NCBI GenBank assembly: GCA_003550325.1
Contig: QKWP01000049.1
Span: 385,415 to 449,414 of the forward strand
DNA from: Gigaspora rosea
Taxonomy: Eukaryota; Glomeromycota; Glomeromycetes; Diversisporales; Gigasporaceae
Direction of reading: 5' to 3'
Length of the DNA: 64,000 nt
Shown here: positions 1-11,469 of the stretch, one piece after another
Layout of the letters: the number at the start of each line of letters is the position of its first letter
Numbering within the stretch: position 1 is the first letter of the stretch
The notes under the pieces: generated by a model
The model's database searches: none
Told to the model about the DNA's origin: nothing
The model's input: the letters and a program-made list of their open reading frames with translations, nothing else
Made by a program: the position numbers and the translations under genes

Positions 1-134
1 CTGATATGTCAAAAGTATATAAAACTTTCTCTTCATAATCAATCTTATGCTTATTTTATCAGTAAGTATAGTATTTTTATTTTTATTTTTTTTTTATAAC
101 AGTTATCATTTATGGTTGAAAATGGCAAATAAAT

Positions 135-293
135 ATTTTTTTGCTGTACACTCATATACTCAATTACCTTAGTCATTGATTGAATATTGATGTCTGAGTT
201 TATGTAATTGTTCTAAATAATTACATAATATAGGGCATTAATCTTCAATCAGTGAGCTAAGGTAATTGAAGGTAATTAGTGTACATCAAAAAA
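135..293. repeat. Palindromic MITE-like repeat
   Basis: The two ends are inverted copies: the left end carries tgtacac followed by caattaccttag, and the right end carries the reverse complement with a short indel. There is no ORF between them. This fits a non-autonomous foldback or MITE; no clear target duplication was seen. Confidence 0.6.
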
Positions 294-390
294 AAATTTT
301 AACCATTTCAAAAACAGCAATAATTATGTTGTTGCATTGCTAATTAATTTTAATTTAAACTAGATGTGAGTAAAAGAAACAAGTAGCAAT

Positions 391-666
391 ATGTTCAATA
401 TAAAAAGAGAAGTTGCACTTATGAAATTGTCAGATGATGAGTCAGACTTAGCTAGTGATCTATCTAAAAATAATGGTTTGGGCATTATATTTGAAAATAT
501 TAATCATTTAACAAACCCTAAACAAGATAACAAGTCAGATTCAAATAATGATCTATATGTTTTGGATGAAAATGTTAATCATTCAATGCCTAATATTAAC
601 TCTAGATATTACCTTTCGCCTGATGAATTAACAACACTATTACCTATATCCAAAAGAAGAAGATAA
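391..666 (+). CDS. Small hypothetical ORF, Asp/Asn/Ser rich
   Basis: An open frame of 91 codons with no recognised domain. The middle is rich in Asp, Asn and Ser, and the end is basic (KRRR). A polar composition is unusual for random frames in such AT-rich DNA, which are mostly Phe/Leu/Lys/Ile runs, so it could be real or a fragment of a larger gene. No introns or partners were identified. It lies just after a MITE. Function unknown. Confidence 0.25.
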   Translation: MFNIKREVALMKLSDDESDLASDLSKNNGLGIIFENINHLTNPKQDNKSDSNNDLYVLDENVNHSMPNINSRYYLSPDELTTLLPISKRRR

Positions 667-1499
667 AGTGATTAAGATATTATAATTGATTCAGGATGTG
701 AGAGTGATCAATACTCTCAAATTTGGTGTGTATACAAAAATATCATTTAGCTTGATTATCTAATGAATTTAATAAATTTATAGGCTAAACAATTTACTTT
801 GAATTTTTAAACAGAAGGATATGTTTGCTAGCGAATAATTTGAACTCAGCTTATTTTGGAAAAAAAGAACAAAGAAGTTTATGAATTCTTTAATTCCATT
901 TAATAGAATGATTATTGTCAAGTTTATTAGTAGAAATGTTAAAGTAGATTTTTTTTACCCTCTTTATACCAAAGTATTCACCTTCTCTATTTCAAATAAT
1001 TATTTCTTTTTATTGCTCTCTTTGGTTCTTTAATTAATTCATGTTGATATATTAATTTACTAGATATAAAGATTATATGCTCAATCATTTTATAGGAATA
1101 TTTAATTAAGCCAATATTTAGTAGGAATTATAGTACAATTAAATTATGTTCATGAATTTTTCTCAATGTGATTAATTTCTGACCGGTTAATATTCAAAAA
1201 TTATGATAAATTAAAATAATGCAACTAATACTTGAGCAATTTTATCAATATTACCATTTAGCAATTGTTATATTTTTACAAGATCAAAATAAATAAATAA
1301 AGTTAAAGCACCATTCATGACAATTCCAAGTTCTATTTTTTTTTTTACAAACCAAACAAAATGTTGATATCAACAATTTTGGTTCTTGTTTCTCCTTTTT
1401 ACAGTTTACAAACTTTCATATCTTGCTACAATAAAATTATACAGTAATAATTTATTGGTGCTAATAATGATTTTGAAGATCTATAATGATAATTTAAAA
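667..1499. other. AT-rich non-coding stretch
   Basis: No ORF, RNA gene or clear repeat was recognised here. Confidence 0.5.
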
Positions 1500-1690
1500 A
1501 GAGAATTGCTTGAACAATTATTTTTTCTAATCAATTAATGAAAATTTCAGCCAATAATCGCAACTCTATGAAAAAAGGATACACTTTTAAATACTAACCT
1601 GTAATTGGCTAGAAATATTAGCTCCAAATTATTTTATTTAATTATCTGGTAATTTTAATTAAGACCATTTTTAAATTTTATAAGTTTGTA
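1500..1690. repeat. Dispersed repeat, also at 57.8 kb
   Basis: The stretch around gaacaattattttttctaa, followed by atgaaaattt and an aactctat..aaaaaagga block, is found again at about 57835-57910 at roughly 80 percent similarity by eye. A shorter related block lies at about 57412-57445. It looks like a non-coding dispersed repeat, perhaps the tail of a mobile element. Confidence 0.5.
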
Positions 1691-1931
1691 GAATTTGAAA
1701 AATAGAATTGATTAATAAAAATAATCTGAACATTATCAAGTACCTTTATTCAAGTTCTTAGTAAATTAAGTCAATTGAAATTTTTTTATTGCTTAGTCGA
1801 TAAACTACAAAATCTATTATACAAACAGCAGGGTTGACAATGAAGCTCGATGGAGTCCAATGGAGCTGCGAATAAAGCCAATGTAGCTCTGAATGGTGAC
1901 AATAGAAACTAGTTTATTATTAAATATATAA

Positions 1932-2300
1932 GGCCATGCAAAGTTGATTTTCATTTTGCATTACATGGATTTCAAAATTCAAGACAGACAGTTTTTTTTA
2001 ATTAACTGCAAATAGAATAATGTTTGAATTTAAGATTATACAATATACAAGGTTAATTTTTCATTTTGAACAATAAGGAATCAAAAAATTGGGCTGGCAG
2101 TTATATTTTTCCTGTCAGTTCTATTGGACAATTACAGGAAATTAAGGTCTCTATTGAGTGACATCAGATGAAAATAGCAGAAAAAAAAAGATGTCAAAAA
2201 TTGAACAATTGGTACAATTAGAAACTAAAAAAAAAAAAATAAATAAATTGAAAAAATGGGACAGCAGGTAATGCAAAATGAAAATCAACTTTGCATGGCC
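1932..2300. mobile_element. MITE, PIF/Harbinger type
   Basis: Perfect 33-bp terminal inverted repeats start GGCCATGCAAAG and end CTTTGCATGGCC. The element is flanked on both sides by TAA (1929-1931 and 2301-2303). A three-base TAA/TTA duplication and GG..CC ends are the PIF/Harbinger hallmark. It has no transposase; the 73-codon minus-strand frame inside it is low-complexity and not a gene. A related element lies at 34693-35113. Confidence 0.8.
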
Positions 2301-2529
2301 TAAAAGATGACAAATAATTCCAGTCACTACCTTGATCATTATTCTGATCATTAAATTCAAAAAAATTTTCAATAATTAATTTTTCTATAGTACCAGATAT
2401 AGTTTATCAAACATAATTTATTGCACGCCCAGTAATTAGTATGCTAAAACCAATATAGCAATATAAGGTTTCCTCTTTGCAATACTTATTTAAAAAGTCA
2501 GTATTTATAAACTTTTTATTGTTAGCTTA

Positions 2530-2830
2530 CACTAATTCAAACTAACCCACTATATATTACAATTACTGGTATAGCGAACAAATTTTGTAATAGAATTTTT
2601 TATAAAAACTCATAATAAAAATTACAATAATTCTAATAAAAACTGGCTCAACTATGTACTGTGATACTAAAATAGAGTATGAATTCTGTAGCAGAATTTA
2701 AAGTAATGTAATTTTAATGCAAACTAACTCAATCTTAACTATATACTGTAGTTAATGAAATATTATGTTCAGTAACAGAATTTTTTTGTATAATTCAATG
2801 CAAACTAACTCAGCATATTTATAAATATTA
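2530..2830. repeat. Degenerate ~100-bp tandem repeat
   Basis: The block caaactaactcaa..cttaac..tatactg..gtaacagaattt recurs about three times. Similar arrays lie at about 32815-33000 and 33950-34200, so this is a dispersed, degenerate satellite-like family. Confidence 0.5.
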
Positions 2831-3299
2831 TATAATGCAAATTTACAGATTTTATCTAAGATTTTAAAGTTTTATACAAAGCTCCCATGGCAGAGTCATG
2901 GATCAGGTGTCAAATTATATAAGATAAGCAATGATGAAGTTTATAATTAGCTAATTTGTAAAAATTTATATATATAGGCACAATCTGATTAAGAATTAAC
3001 ATATAATATCTTTATTTAGATATATAAATAATAAAGATAAAAATTAAAAAATTTTTTATCATGCGCATTTTTTTCATCTCTAGATTTTCAGTATTATTCA
3101 AACAATTATTTTTTATTTTTTTTATAGTGAGACTAGATGGTTTTGTATTTAAAATTTAAGGCTTCATTTTTCATCAAAAACGATTTGATATTTTGTCATT
3201 TGAAGGCTTAAGTTTTATTAAGGTTTGTCTTTTATTATTTTTGCAAAAAGGTTTTGCCTAACAACTATAAGTAAAGGCGTAGATTATTGAACACTATTC

Positions 3300-3520
3300 G
3301 AGTTAAACTCTATCTGATTCTATAAATCACATTAATTATTTTTAATATAAGTGTGATTATATAGAAGTAACCTTTATATAGTCACACTTCTTTATAATCA
3401 CCTGATTGGTCATGCCCAACTGTGTGATTATAGGGGAGGATAACTGTAGTATTAAATTAAAAGATAATTATTATTCATTGCCATGGTGACACCTGCTTGA
3501 CCAATCATTTTGGTTGTTTT
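3300..3520. repeat. Hairpin-rich dispersed repeat
   Basis: Several inverted tgtgattata / tataatcaca blocks lie here. The right part (gattggtcaa..ggcaatgaataa..tatcctc, read on the minus strand) resembles 5383-5460 on the plus strand, so the two are inverted copies of one repeat. Confidence 0.45.
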
Positions 3521-3576
3521 GAAAATTAGTAGAACATATAATAAAATTTGTAATAATATTCTATTTAATAATTATT

Positions 3577-3801
3577 GTCGCAGCTGATGCTGAAAATGGC
3601 TGATGCTGAAATTTGAGATCTTGATTTGAAACTTTAAGCCCTGTTAAAATCCACCAATACTCTTTAAATATCAAATCTACTCCCAAACCTCACCCTAACC
3701 CTATAAGTTAAAAACAAAAAAATCACCACAAAAAATTTTAAAATTTCATATCAAAGTAGGTCAAAATTTCAGCATCAGCCATTTTTAGCATCAGCTGTGA
3801 C
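3577..3801. mobile_element. MITE with ~40-bp terminal inverted repeats
   Basis: The ends are inverted copies: gtcgcagctgatgctgaaaa at the left, and the matching ttttagcatcagctgtgac at the right. They are flanked by the same seven bases, aattatt, at 3570-3576 and 3802-3808. That would be a 7-bp target duplication, or part of an hAT-like 8-bp one. No ORF; non-autonomous. Confidence 0.65.
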
Positions 3802-4865
3802 AATTATTTTTTGGTAATACAGTTTACTGATTTACCAAATATGGACAGTATCAATTGCACTTGTTATGCTATAGAAACACTAATATATCTCTAGGCATAT
3901 CTGTTATACTCAAGTGATGTAATATCATATATTAACTGGCCAATTAGATTATGGCCTTAATAAGATCAAAAAATTAATATTATGTATTATAGTAATAAAA
4001 TACAAATATTTTTTATTAATAAAAATATTATTTAAATTTTTCCAAATTTTAAAGTTATATAGAAATATGTGTCAAAAAAACTTTATAATATAGTAAGTTC
4101 GTTTACTTAGTAAAAAATTTCAATATACTCAATTTTTACAAATTAGTTATCATGCCAACAACTAACTAGAATTGAATAATTTTTATACTATTTTATTTAT
4201 CTCAATATGATGAGTCAAATGGTATAAAAATTATTTGATTATAATCAATAAAACTCAAGACAATATCAAAAATCTATTCACTATTTTATTAAAATTCTTA
4301 AATATCATTTAATTGAATAACAGATAAATTTATTTGATTATATAATAGTAAATGTATTTCTGCCTATATTATGTTTTATTTCTTAATTCTGGCTTTTAGA
4401 AAATAACTTAAACTAATATTAAAAAAAACTTTAAAAAATTCTAATATTGAATCTATTTGTAAATTTACTTTTAAGAAGTGCAAGTAAAATTAGCAGAAGT
4501 GACAACTATCAAACCACAACATGCAAGTTTGAATAAATATAATATTGCAAGAATATTATGTTTGTTGAACTAAAAAAAAAGAAAAAGTTAAAATTAAACT
4601 AACCTTAAATAAATAAATGAAATCTTAAAGAATTTTCAAGTCTCATCAATTTTGTTAAAAAAGAAAGAATTATGAGTAATTAAATATGAACTTTTCTACT
4701 TTTTTTATAAATAGCTATGAGTTGAGACCAAGTAGTACAAATAGTTACAAAGCCTCAACCAAAATGTGTAATTATAAACTAATCATTGCTCAAAGATTTT
4801 TGTAAAATATTTCAGAATTGATATCCAAATTTGGTAAATTAGCTAACTGTAATAACAGTATAGTT

Positions 4866-4937
4866 TTCAATAATGTAATTTTTGGCCAACATATTATTAT
4901 AGTATGTTTTGTACTAGCCAAAAACTATATTATTGAA
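4866..4937. repeat. Short hairpin repeat
   Basis: ttcaataat..tttttggcc at the left pairs with ggc..aaaaactatattattgaa at the right, giving a stem of about 22 bp with mismatches. Confidence 0.5.
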
Positions 4938-5106
4938 GAATATACTTTTATTTTTTTTTAAGTCTTTATAGTGTTCTTGCTTTGGCCACTGGGTTTTATT
5001 AACATTTATAAACTATACTTTTATTACTAAAAAATAATTACTAAAATTTGCTAACAATTATCACAAAATTTATCATTAGCTGCAATCAAACAAAACAAAT
5101 TCAGAA

Positions 5107-5264
5107 ATAGCAGCCAGGTTAAGATTGGGGCTAGGGTTTGGTAGATGCAATAGTTAGAAGACCCACTAATTTTCAAATTAGCTATAAGCAAAACAAAACA
5201 TATAGCAGCCAGATTAAGATTAGGTTAAGGTTTGGTAGATCAATAGTTAGAAGACCCTCCTAAT
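5107..5264. repeat. Two-copy tandem repeat
   Basis: A ~62-bp block starting atagcagccag and ending agaagaccc..ctaat occurs twice, about 95 bp apart, at roughly 90 percent identity. No coding signal. Confidence 0.65.
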
Positions 5265-5733
5265 CCAAAATTTTACTAAGAAGTTTTTTTGTTAAAAAAA
5301 AGTGCAGTCAAATTTTTAAGTTAGAAGCAATTTTTTTAAAATAAGTTGTTTGCTTCAATTTCACGTTACATCTGATCCTGCATTCTGATTGGTCAATCAG
5401 GAGTGGTGATGCATTGCCACGGCAATGAATAAAGATTTTTACAGTGCTATCCTCAAATTTCCAGGTCAGATATGTCGGATCTAGATCAGTGTTTAGTCCT
5501 AGTTGTTAGCAGGTTCTATAGTAAAATTATAAGCTGGGCATTTTTTACTTAATGAATGGATATGAATTATTAGTAAAATTTTTATAATGGGCAAAATTGA
5601 TCAATTCTGATCCGGCCGATGATGATTCCGATGCACATCAATGTATCCTGACACAGAATTTTGGATGTCCCCTGTATGAATTACTCTCAATTGCTATTCT
5701 AAAGAAAAAAAAAAGACTAAACTATATAAAAAA

Positions 5734-5805
5734 TTTCGGGTCGGGTCGGGTTGTGTCAGGTCGGGTTAATTCTTAATCCGAACCCTACCCGAACCCGACC
5801 CGAAA
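5734..5805. repeat. GGGTC-rich hairpin
   Basis: tttcgggtcgggtcgggtt is followed about 35 bases later by aacccgacccgaaa, giving a GC-rich inverted repeat inside AT-rich DNA. Probably a tiny MITE-like repeat. Confidence 0.55.
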
Positions 5806-6162
5806 CTTTGGTCAAAATTTTCTAACCCAAATCTGAAGTGACCCAAAATCTCAAGTCAAATTTCAGGTTGACCCGACCTGATTCGGAGCATTAATTATAA
5901 CTTTTTTATTACTATAATAATCTTGTTTAGACTCTTAAGTAAAGTTGTAAAAAAGAACTTTATGATTTTAAAAGTACTTTAAATACTGAAATTGGCCTAG
6001 TAAATAATAAGATTTATATTTAAAAATTTGTAAGAAAAACTTAATAGTTGCAAAAAATTAAATAAGTATAATTAGTTTGGACAATTTTAGTATTTTTTAA
6101 AAATATAAGCTTATTCAAAAAATAATATTCTATATAATTCATGAGAACAGTTGTAAAAATTT

Positions 6163-9100
6163 TTATTTTGTATGCTCTGTACTAATATCAAGAATCTCAT
6201 AATATACCGTTAATTTATCGATAATTGGAAATATCGCTGATAAAATCCTATTAGTCATAATGTTAAATGGAAATATCTTTGACAATTTCTTATTGGTCAT
6301 GTCAATACCTTCTGGCATGAAATGTAGTCTCAATGGATCAATATTGATGTGAACGGCGACTTGATTAGCAATCTGTTATATATTCATAAAAAAAAAATAG
6401 ATTAACTAAAATAAATTATGATTAGATGTATATGATATATCATTTGGATAACGTACAGTACTAAATTTCATATTCCTATTTAAAATTAAACTAAATGCTG
6501 GTATCGGATCTTTATATCCAAATTTTGATCTGAACATAATAGTCGTGTTCATTGATAATAATTCATAAAATTTTGGAATACTATAAATACGATCTACGGA
6601 CAAATGCTCTTGAATCCTACATAAAAAAAAAAGAAAAAAAAAAAAAAAGGAATTTTTAAATATTTAAATAAATTTATTAAATAGATTTGTTAAATAAAAT
6701 TGTTAAATAAGAGTTCAAAATTAACATACTCTTCACTCGTCAATTCCTTTTGAAAACATATTATAGCGCCATCATTTTGTATAAAGTCTTTAAAAATATG
6801 ACTAGGTTGTATTTTAATCATATTCCAACTTTTTTCCTAAATATAAGGAATAAAAAAAAATTTCAGAAATATATTTATATAAAAGCACATGTTAATGCAA
6901 TTAACTCACTTCATACGCTTCAAGAGATGTATTTTGTGGAAGTTGATTCTTCTTGCGAATAATATGAAAAATGCTGCTAATTTTGCTAGATTTCCGAACA
7001 TACAAATGTCCAAGCCCTCTGCTCATATATGTAAATACTATATTAATTTTCATAATTTGAATTTATTAAGTCATATATATATTTAAAACATACTTTAATA
7101 ATTGTGCATCAGGATTAAAATATTTAAGAAAAATCATAAAAGACTCGTTCTATAATAGATGTTAAAGCTTGAATAAATAATATAAATCATAGATAGGTAA
7201 AGGTTAATTAATAATTTATCCAAATTAATATCACCCTATTGTTTATTGGTTTATCCAATAACTCCATATACAATCTACCAGAAGCACCGATAATTTCTTT
7301 CATTGCTAGCAATTATAATATACAATATAGATAAAAATAGTACTGTAATCATAACAATATATCACAGTATATTAGTGTTACAATAGTTTGTAATCAACCT
7401 TACGTTTGTCAAAAAATAGTTTTCCGTTTATAATCGCTCTTAACCTATTGGTTCCATCTGGGTTATTTATAATTTTCCAAAATCTCATTTTATTGCTGGG
7501 AATTTTAAATCTTTCTGAAGCCATTTTTTTAAAAGTGCCATAAGTTAATTCTTCTAAAATTTCAAATTTATGAATTTCAGTTAATGGATACTGATAATTA
7601 TCAAAGTTAGTTGGGCCAGCTAGGGTTTTTAGGCCATATCCTTTATGGTTCTTAAATATTTCTTCCGTCACAACCTAAACGATAACAAATTAAATTGCTA
7701 TAAATAATGCGGTATTACTTATTTAATGTAATGTATAAAACTACCTCGACATTTATATACATAGAATTATATTTTAACACTTTTTGTCTTTGTTCACCTA
7801 TTTACATAAAATTTGATTCTATTTAATAATTACGCCTTCGCAACTGCATATGAACTAATACACATTCATTGTATACTTACATAAATGTTTCGGTATGTCT
7901 TTATAATTAATTGGTGATAATATTTCGTCAACACATGATTCACGAATATATATTAACATATATGTATTATTATCATCGCCATTATAATTATTTTCAATTG
8001 ATGCTACTGTAACTCTCTCATCAATAAACTTTGTCCTATTCATTTTTAATAATATTCATATATAATTACGTATATGTCATATTTGTGTAAAAAAAGATTA
8101 AATTATAAATTTAACAAACCAATTCTTTCCAGTTTTTAGCCATGCAAAGTATCTATTTTTACTTGATCTGTGACGAACAATTACACTGGTTTTCGAAAAA
8201 TTATATTAGTAAAAAAAAATCTATTCGAATTTTGAATATATATTGTTAATTTATGCAAACCCATGTAGTAAATATTTATGTGATTTAAGCTTATCTACGT
8301 CTGATACGTCTGATACGTCTGATGATAAATATTTTTGTAAATCAATTTCCATGGGAAACTCATAATGATGATTTAACTATAACGGATTGCTATTGGTGTT
8401 AACGAAAAAGAGATATGATGGAATTTTTAAAGATTCTAATAAGCTTACCTCAATCATACAATCATCCTTAGCATCGTATTCAAACCAGTTTAAATGTATG
8501 TGCAATACAGGTGGCAAACTTTCAAATATTACTTTTTTTTTTGCGACCTATAAATATTGAATTAATTCTTATTATTAACAGCAATAATGTAGATAAATAA
8601 AATGTTTGCTTACTTGCAAGCCGTATTCTTCTGCTTCATATTTATTATCTCCCTCTAAAGTTTCTTCCACATAATTATCAAAAGATTCTTCTAGAGTACT
8701 ACATCCGTTAACATTAAGCTGTATATCTATCGGTAAATAATTGGTACCAAATCCTTAGTAACAAAATAATTTATTACATTAATTAAATATAAGCAGCTTT
8801 ACCAGAATATTCTTCAAACCGTATAGACTCATAATCTACATTGATACACTTAATATAAATTTTTTTTGTACCAACAAAGTACTTAGAAATTGTACCATCA
8901 ACTTTTGTATTCTAAATTCCAAATAAAATTATTTATAAGTTATTTAAAATAAAGATTAATTTACATAAAAAGTATATTTTACCTTCATTTTATTTTCAAG
9001 ATCGTCAAATAGAATTCTAATAAATTTTCGAATATCAATATCCATAAAAAATTTATTCCATCCAAAAAATTTTGTTAATTCTGTTGCTTCAACTGCAGTA

Positions 9101-10102
9101 TCCGAAATATTTAACCGACAAAAAATCCGTTGTAAAGCAGATGATATGCTAGTTATTGATTGATCACTTTCCGTAGGAATTTGAAATACTGCCTATTATT
9201 AATCATATGTAAAAAAGTTTTTTGTAGTCTTAAAAGTAATAAGTAAAATATTGATAATTATGATTATAATACCTTACGGAAACATTTTATAAGGCAAAAT
9301 GACTGTATCACTGAATTCATGAAAGTATTACTTGCACCTAAATGTTTTAGGCCTATGTATCCAGCAAAAGTTGTTTCAACATCAGACCATAGTGTACCAG
9401 TTGGATCTTCCAAAACACGAATGAGAGTTGTAATATTACAAGAATTATTCTCAATTATTGAACGAGGTTGTGTAATAGACGAGATAAATAACTTATCCCG
9501 GTCACAGTCACAAAAATATGCAAAGCCCCAATTATGATGTTTGGCATTGAAACGATAATATGCATCTAAAATATTTAAGTAAAATCATTTAAGAAAATAA
9601 ATTCTCAGTTATTTAATACATTTTTACAATAAATAAAATTGAATTGAATTGTATACATACATTTTCCAACATATTGTGTAGGTTCTTCTGGATTCCATAA
9701 AACAAAAGCAAACTGCGCACAGGAATATGCTTCTGGTGGATTAATGAATTCCAAATAAATAGAAACTTTAGGGTAAAGTACGGTATGCCTAAATTTATAA
9801 AATTAAACAGGTTAAATACTTGTTTTATTCTGTTGTAATTTTAAACAAATACTGAAAAAATAAATGATAGCTTACCATTTACATCCTCCAACTTCAAATT
9901 CGGGACTTATTACCTTCCTTTCTGCGTTACTCCAATCGGTAAAATTCCATGTATGATGTTGGAAATCCTTAATCTTGTGACCAAAAAGTTTAGGCATGAA
10001 TTTATTTGCAACAGCTGAATCTGTGAAAATATATATTTATGTTAGTTGTTTAAAGATTTAAATCCAAAGTTCATTATGTTTTAATAAAAACATACAATCC
10101 AT
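6163..10102 (-). CDS. USP7/HAUSP-like protein, predicted inactive
   Basis: Nineteen exons joined by GT-AG introns give one open frame of 834 residues. Exons, in transcription order: 10102-10096, 10020-9876, 9788-9661, 9565-9273, 9192-8983, 8911-8803, 8753-8614, 8547-8449, 8376-8261, 8185-8120, 8035-7881, 7797-7745, 7674-7404, 7305-7235, 7149-7094, 7018-6910, 6836-6730, 6616-6457, 6372-6163. Order: MATH domain (~22-150; HTWNFTDW, CAQFAFVLWNP), ubiquitin protease fold (~160-465; GLKHLGASNTFMNS, LPPVLHIHLNWF, YMLIYIRES), then USP7 ubiquitin-like repeats (~470-830; FLKYFNPDAQ, GLGHLYVRK). Active USP7 cleaves ubiquitin from proteins in the nucleus. Here the Cys box has no Cys (Ser-Asn-Thr, 172-174), the GHY His is Arg427, the catalytic Asp position is Ile442 and the oxyanion Asn is His168. 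It is shorter than human USP7 (1102 residues), lacking the last repeats. With the frame intact, it may bind partners or ubiquitin without cutting. The first coding exon is only 7 nt, so the start is the least certain part. Confidence 0.9.
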
Positions 10103-10954
10103 TATGGTAATAAAAGTATATTTATTATTACAATTTTCTTTTTATCGTTTAAAATAATGTTAAGAATAATAATATAACTAGGAAATCGGAATTATGATAA
10201 GAGGGTCCGAAACTTTAAAACATAATTGTTACACTAACTATCATTCACGGGACATAAAATCCTCAATTTTCATTGGCGATATCAAACTGATGTTGCACAG
10301 ATGTGCATTTGCTACGCTTCGGATAATAATCAATTAATAGTTATTAGTTGCTCGAAGTTATCAATCCGTTTTGCATTAACATCACGAAGTAAATTTTTAC
10401 ATAAAGTTATATAGAAATTTTACATAAATTATATTTAAAATTCTACTGTTTGATAATACTTAAAGATACTTAAAGAGTAAACTGTAAACTGTTTTTTTTT
10501 CAATTTAGTTCGATTTAGTTGGATTGATTTATTATTTTTTGAGTTCCGTGCGTCCTGTGATTACAATATAGGTAATTACTTTAAATTTACCAAATTTTGT
10601 ACCTAAATTTTCTCAAACTTCAAGTGAATTTATTTGTTCGTTTTCGATCTTCGAAGCTACTTTCAAATTCTATAAACTATTAGAATTCAAAAATTATTCA
10701 AAGTTTAAAAATTATTCAATATTAAAAGAGAGTAGAATCGAGAATAATTAGTCAGACATCGATCGAAGTTTCGCGCATCGAAATAAACTTTCATTCATTG
10801 AGTTTTTTTAATTAGGCAATTATCGAGCACCAGTTAAGGTTAATTTTATTATTTTGATCGCGATAAATTGATTGACTTAAATAAAAGCTTTTATAAATAC
10901 TTATATAATTAAATATTGATTTGATTAATTTCTCAAATTGACCTTAATTAAAAA
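10103..10954. promoter_or_regulatory. Upstream region of USP7-like gene
   Basis: Non-coding DNA upstream of the minus-strand gene. It must hold that gene's promoter, but no specific element could be assigned with confidence. Confidence 0.3.
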
Positions 10955-11050
10955 ATGGATTTCGATTTAGTATCAAATAAAGATACTAGATCTTTCGTTT
11001 ATGTTCCTGTCAGCTCTTTTAGTAATGAAGGGACGAATTTAATATTTTAG
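10955..11050 (+). CDS. 31-codon hypothetical ORF
   Basis: ATG to TAG, 31 residues, beginning MDFDLVSNKD and with a mixed, non-repetitive composition. It could be a short first exon or a relic. No homologue recognised. Confidence 0.15.
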   Translation: MDFDLVSNKDTRSFVYVPVSSFSNEGTNLIF

Positions 11051-11469
11051 TTTGTAAAAATCAAAGCCTAAAGTAGAAAATAAAAATTTATTGTAAATGG
11101 TTTATTAAATCTATCTTTTCATCAAATTTTCAAAAGTAAGATGAGGATAAAGTTACATACTATAAATTTAATGTACAATATCGGTATAAGTTAAACGCTA
11201 AATTTTGTTAATAATGTGATATATTTTTAATGTCATAAAAAACTCGGTGAACATTCAAATGTTTTGATAAAAATTCTTCACCGATGCTTGAAAATGTAAT
11301 TGAAATTCATCGATTCTAGTCTCTACAATATTATAATATGAACAGTAATTTGAAAAAAAAAACACAATAGTGACCCAGAAAATTTAGTTCAACAAAAGCA
11401 CACATTATTTTAAAGATAACATCATCATTATCACTACATATCACTACATACAAATCAAAAGTATTAAAA
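11051..11469. other. Non-coding stretch downstream of Kelch gene
   Basis: AT-rich; a short tatcactacata duplication lies near 11430-11452. It would hold the 3' untranslated region of the Kelch gene. Confidence 0.4.

Noticed and set aside
2151-2372. 73-codon minus-strand frame
   Set aside because: Overlaps the right end of the PIF/Harbinger MITE and is a hydrophobic low-complexity translation.
9319-9537. 72-codon plus-strand frame
   Set aside because: Antisense of USP7-like exon 4.
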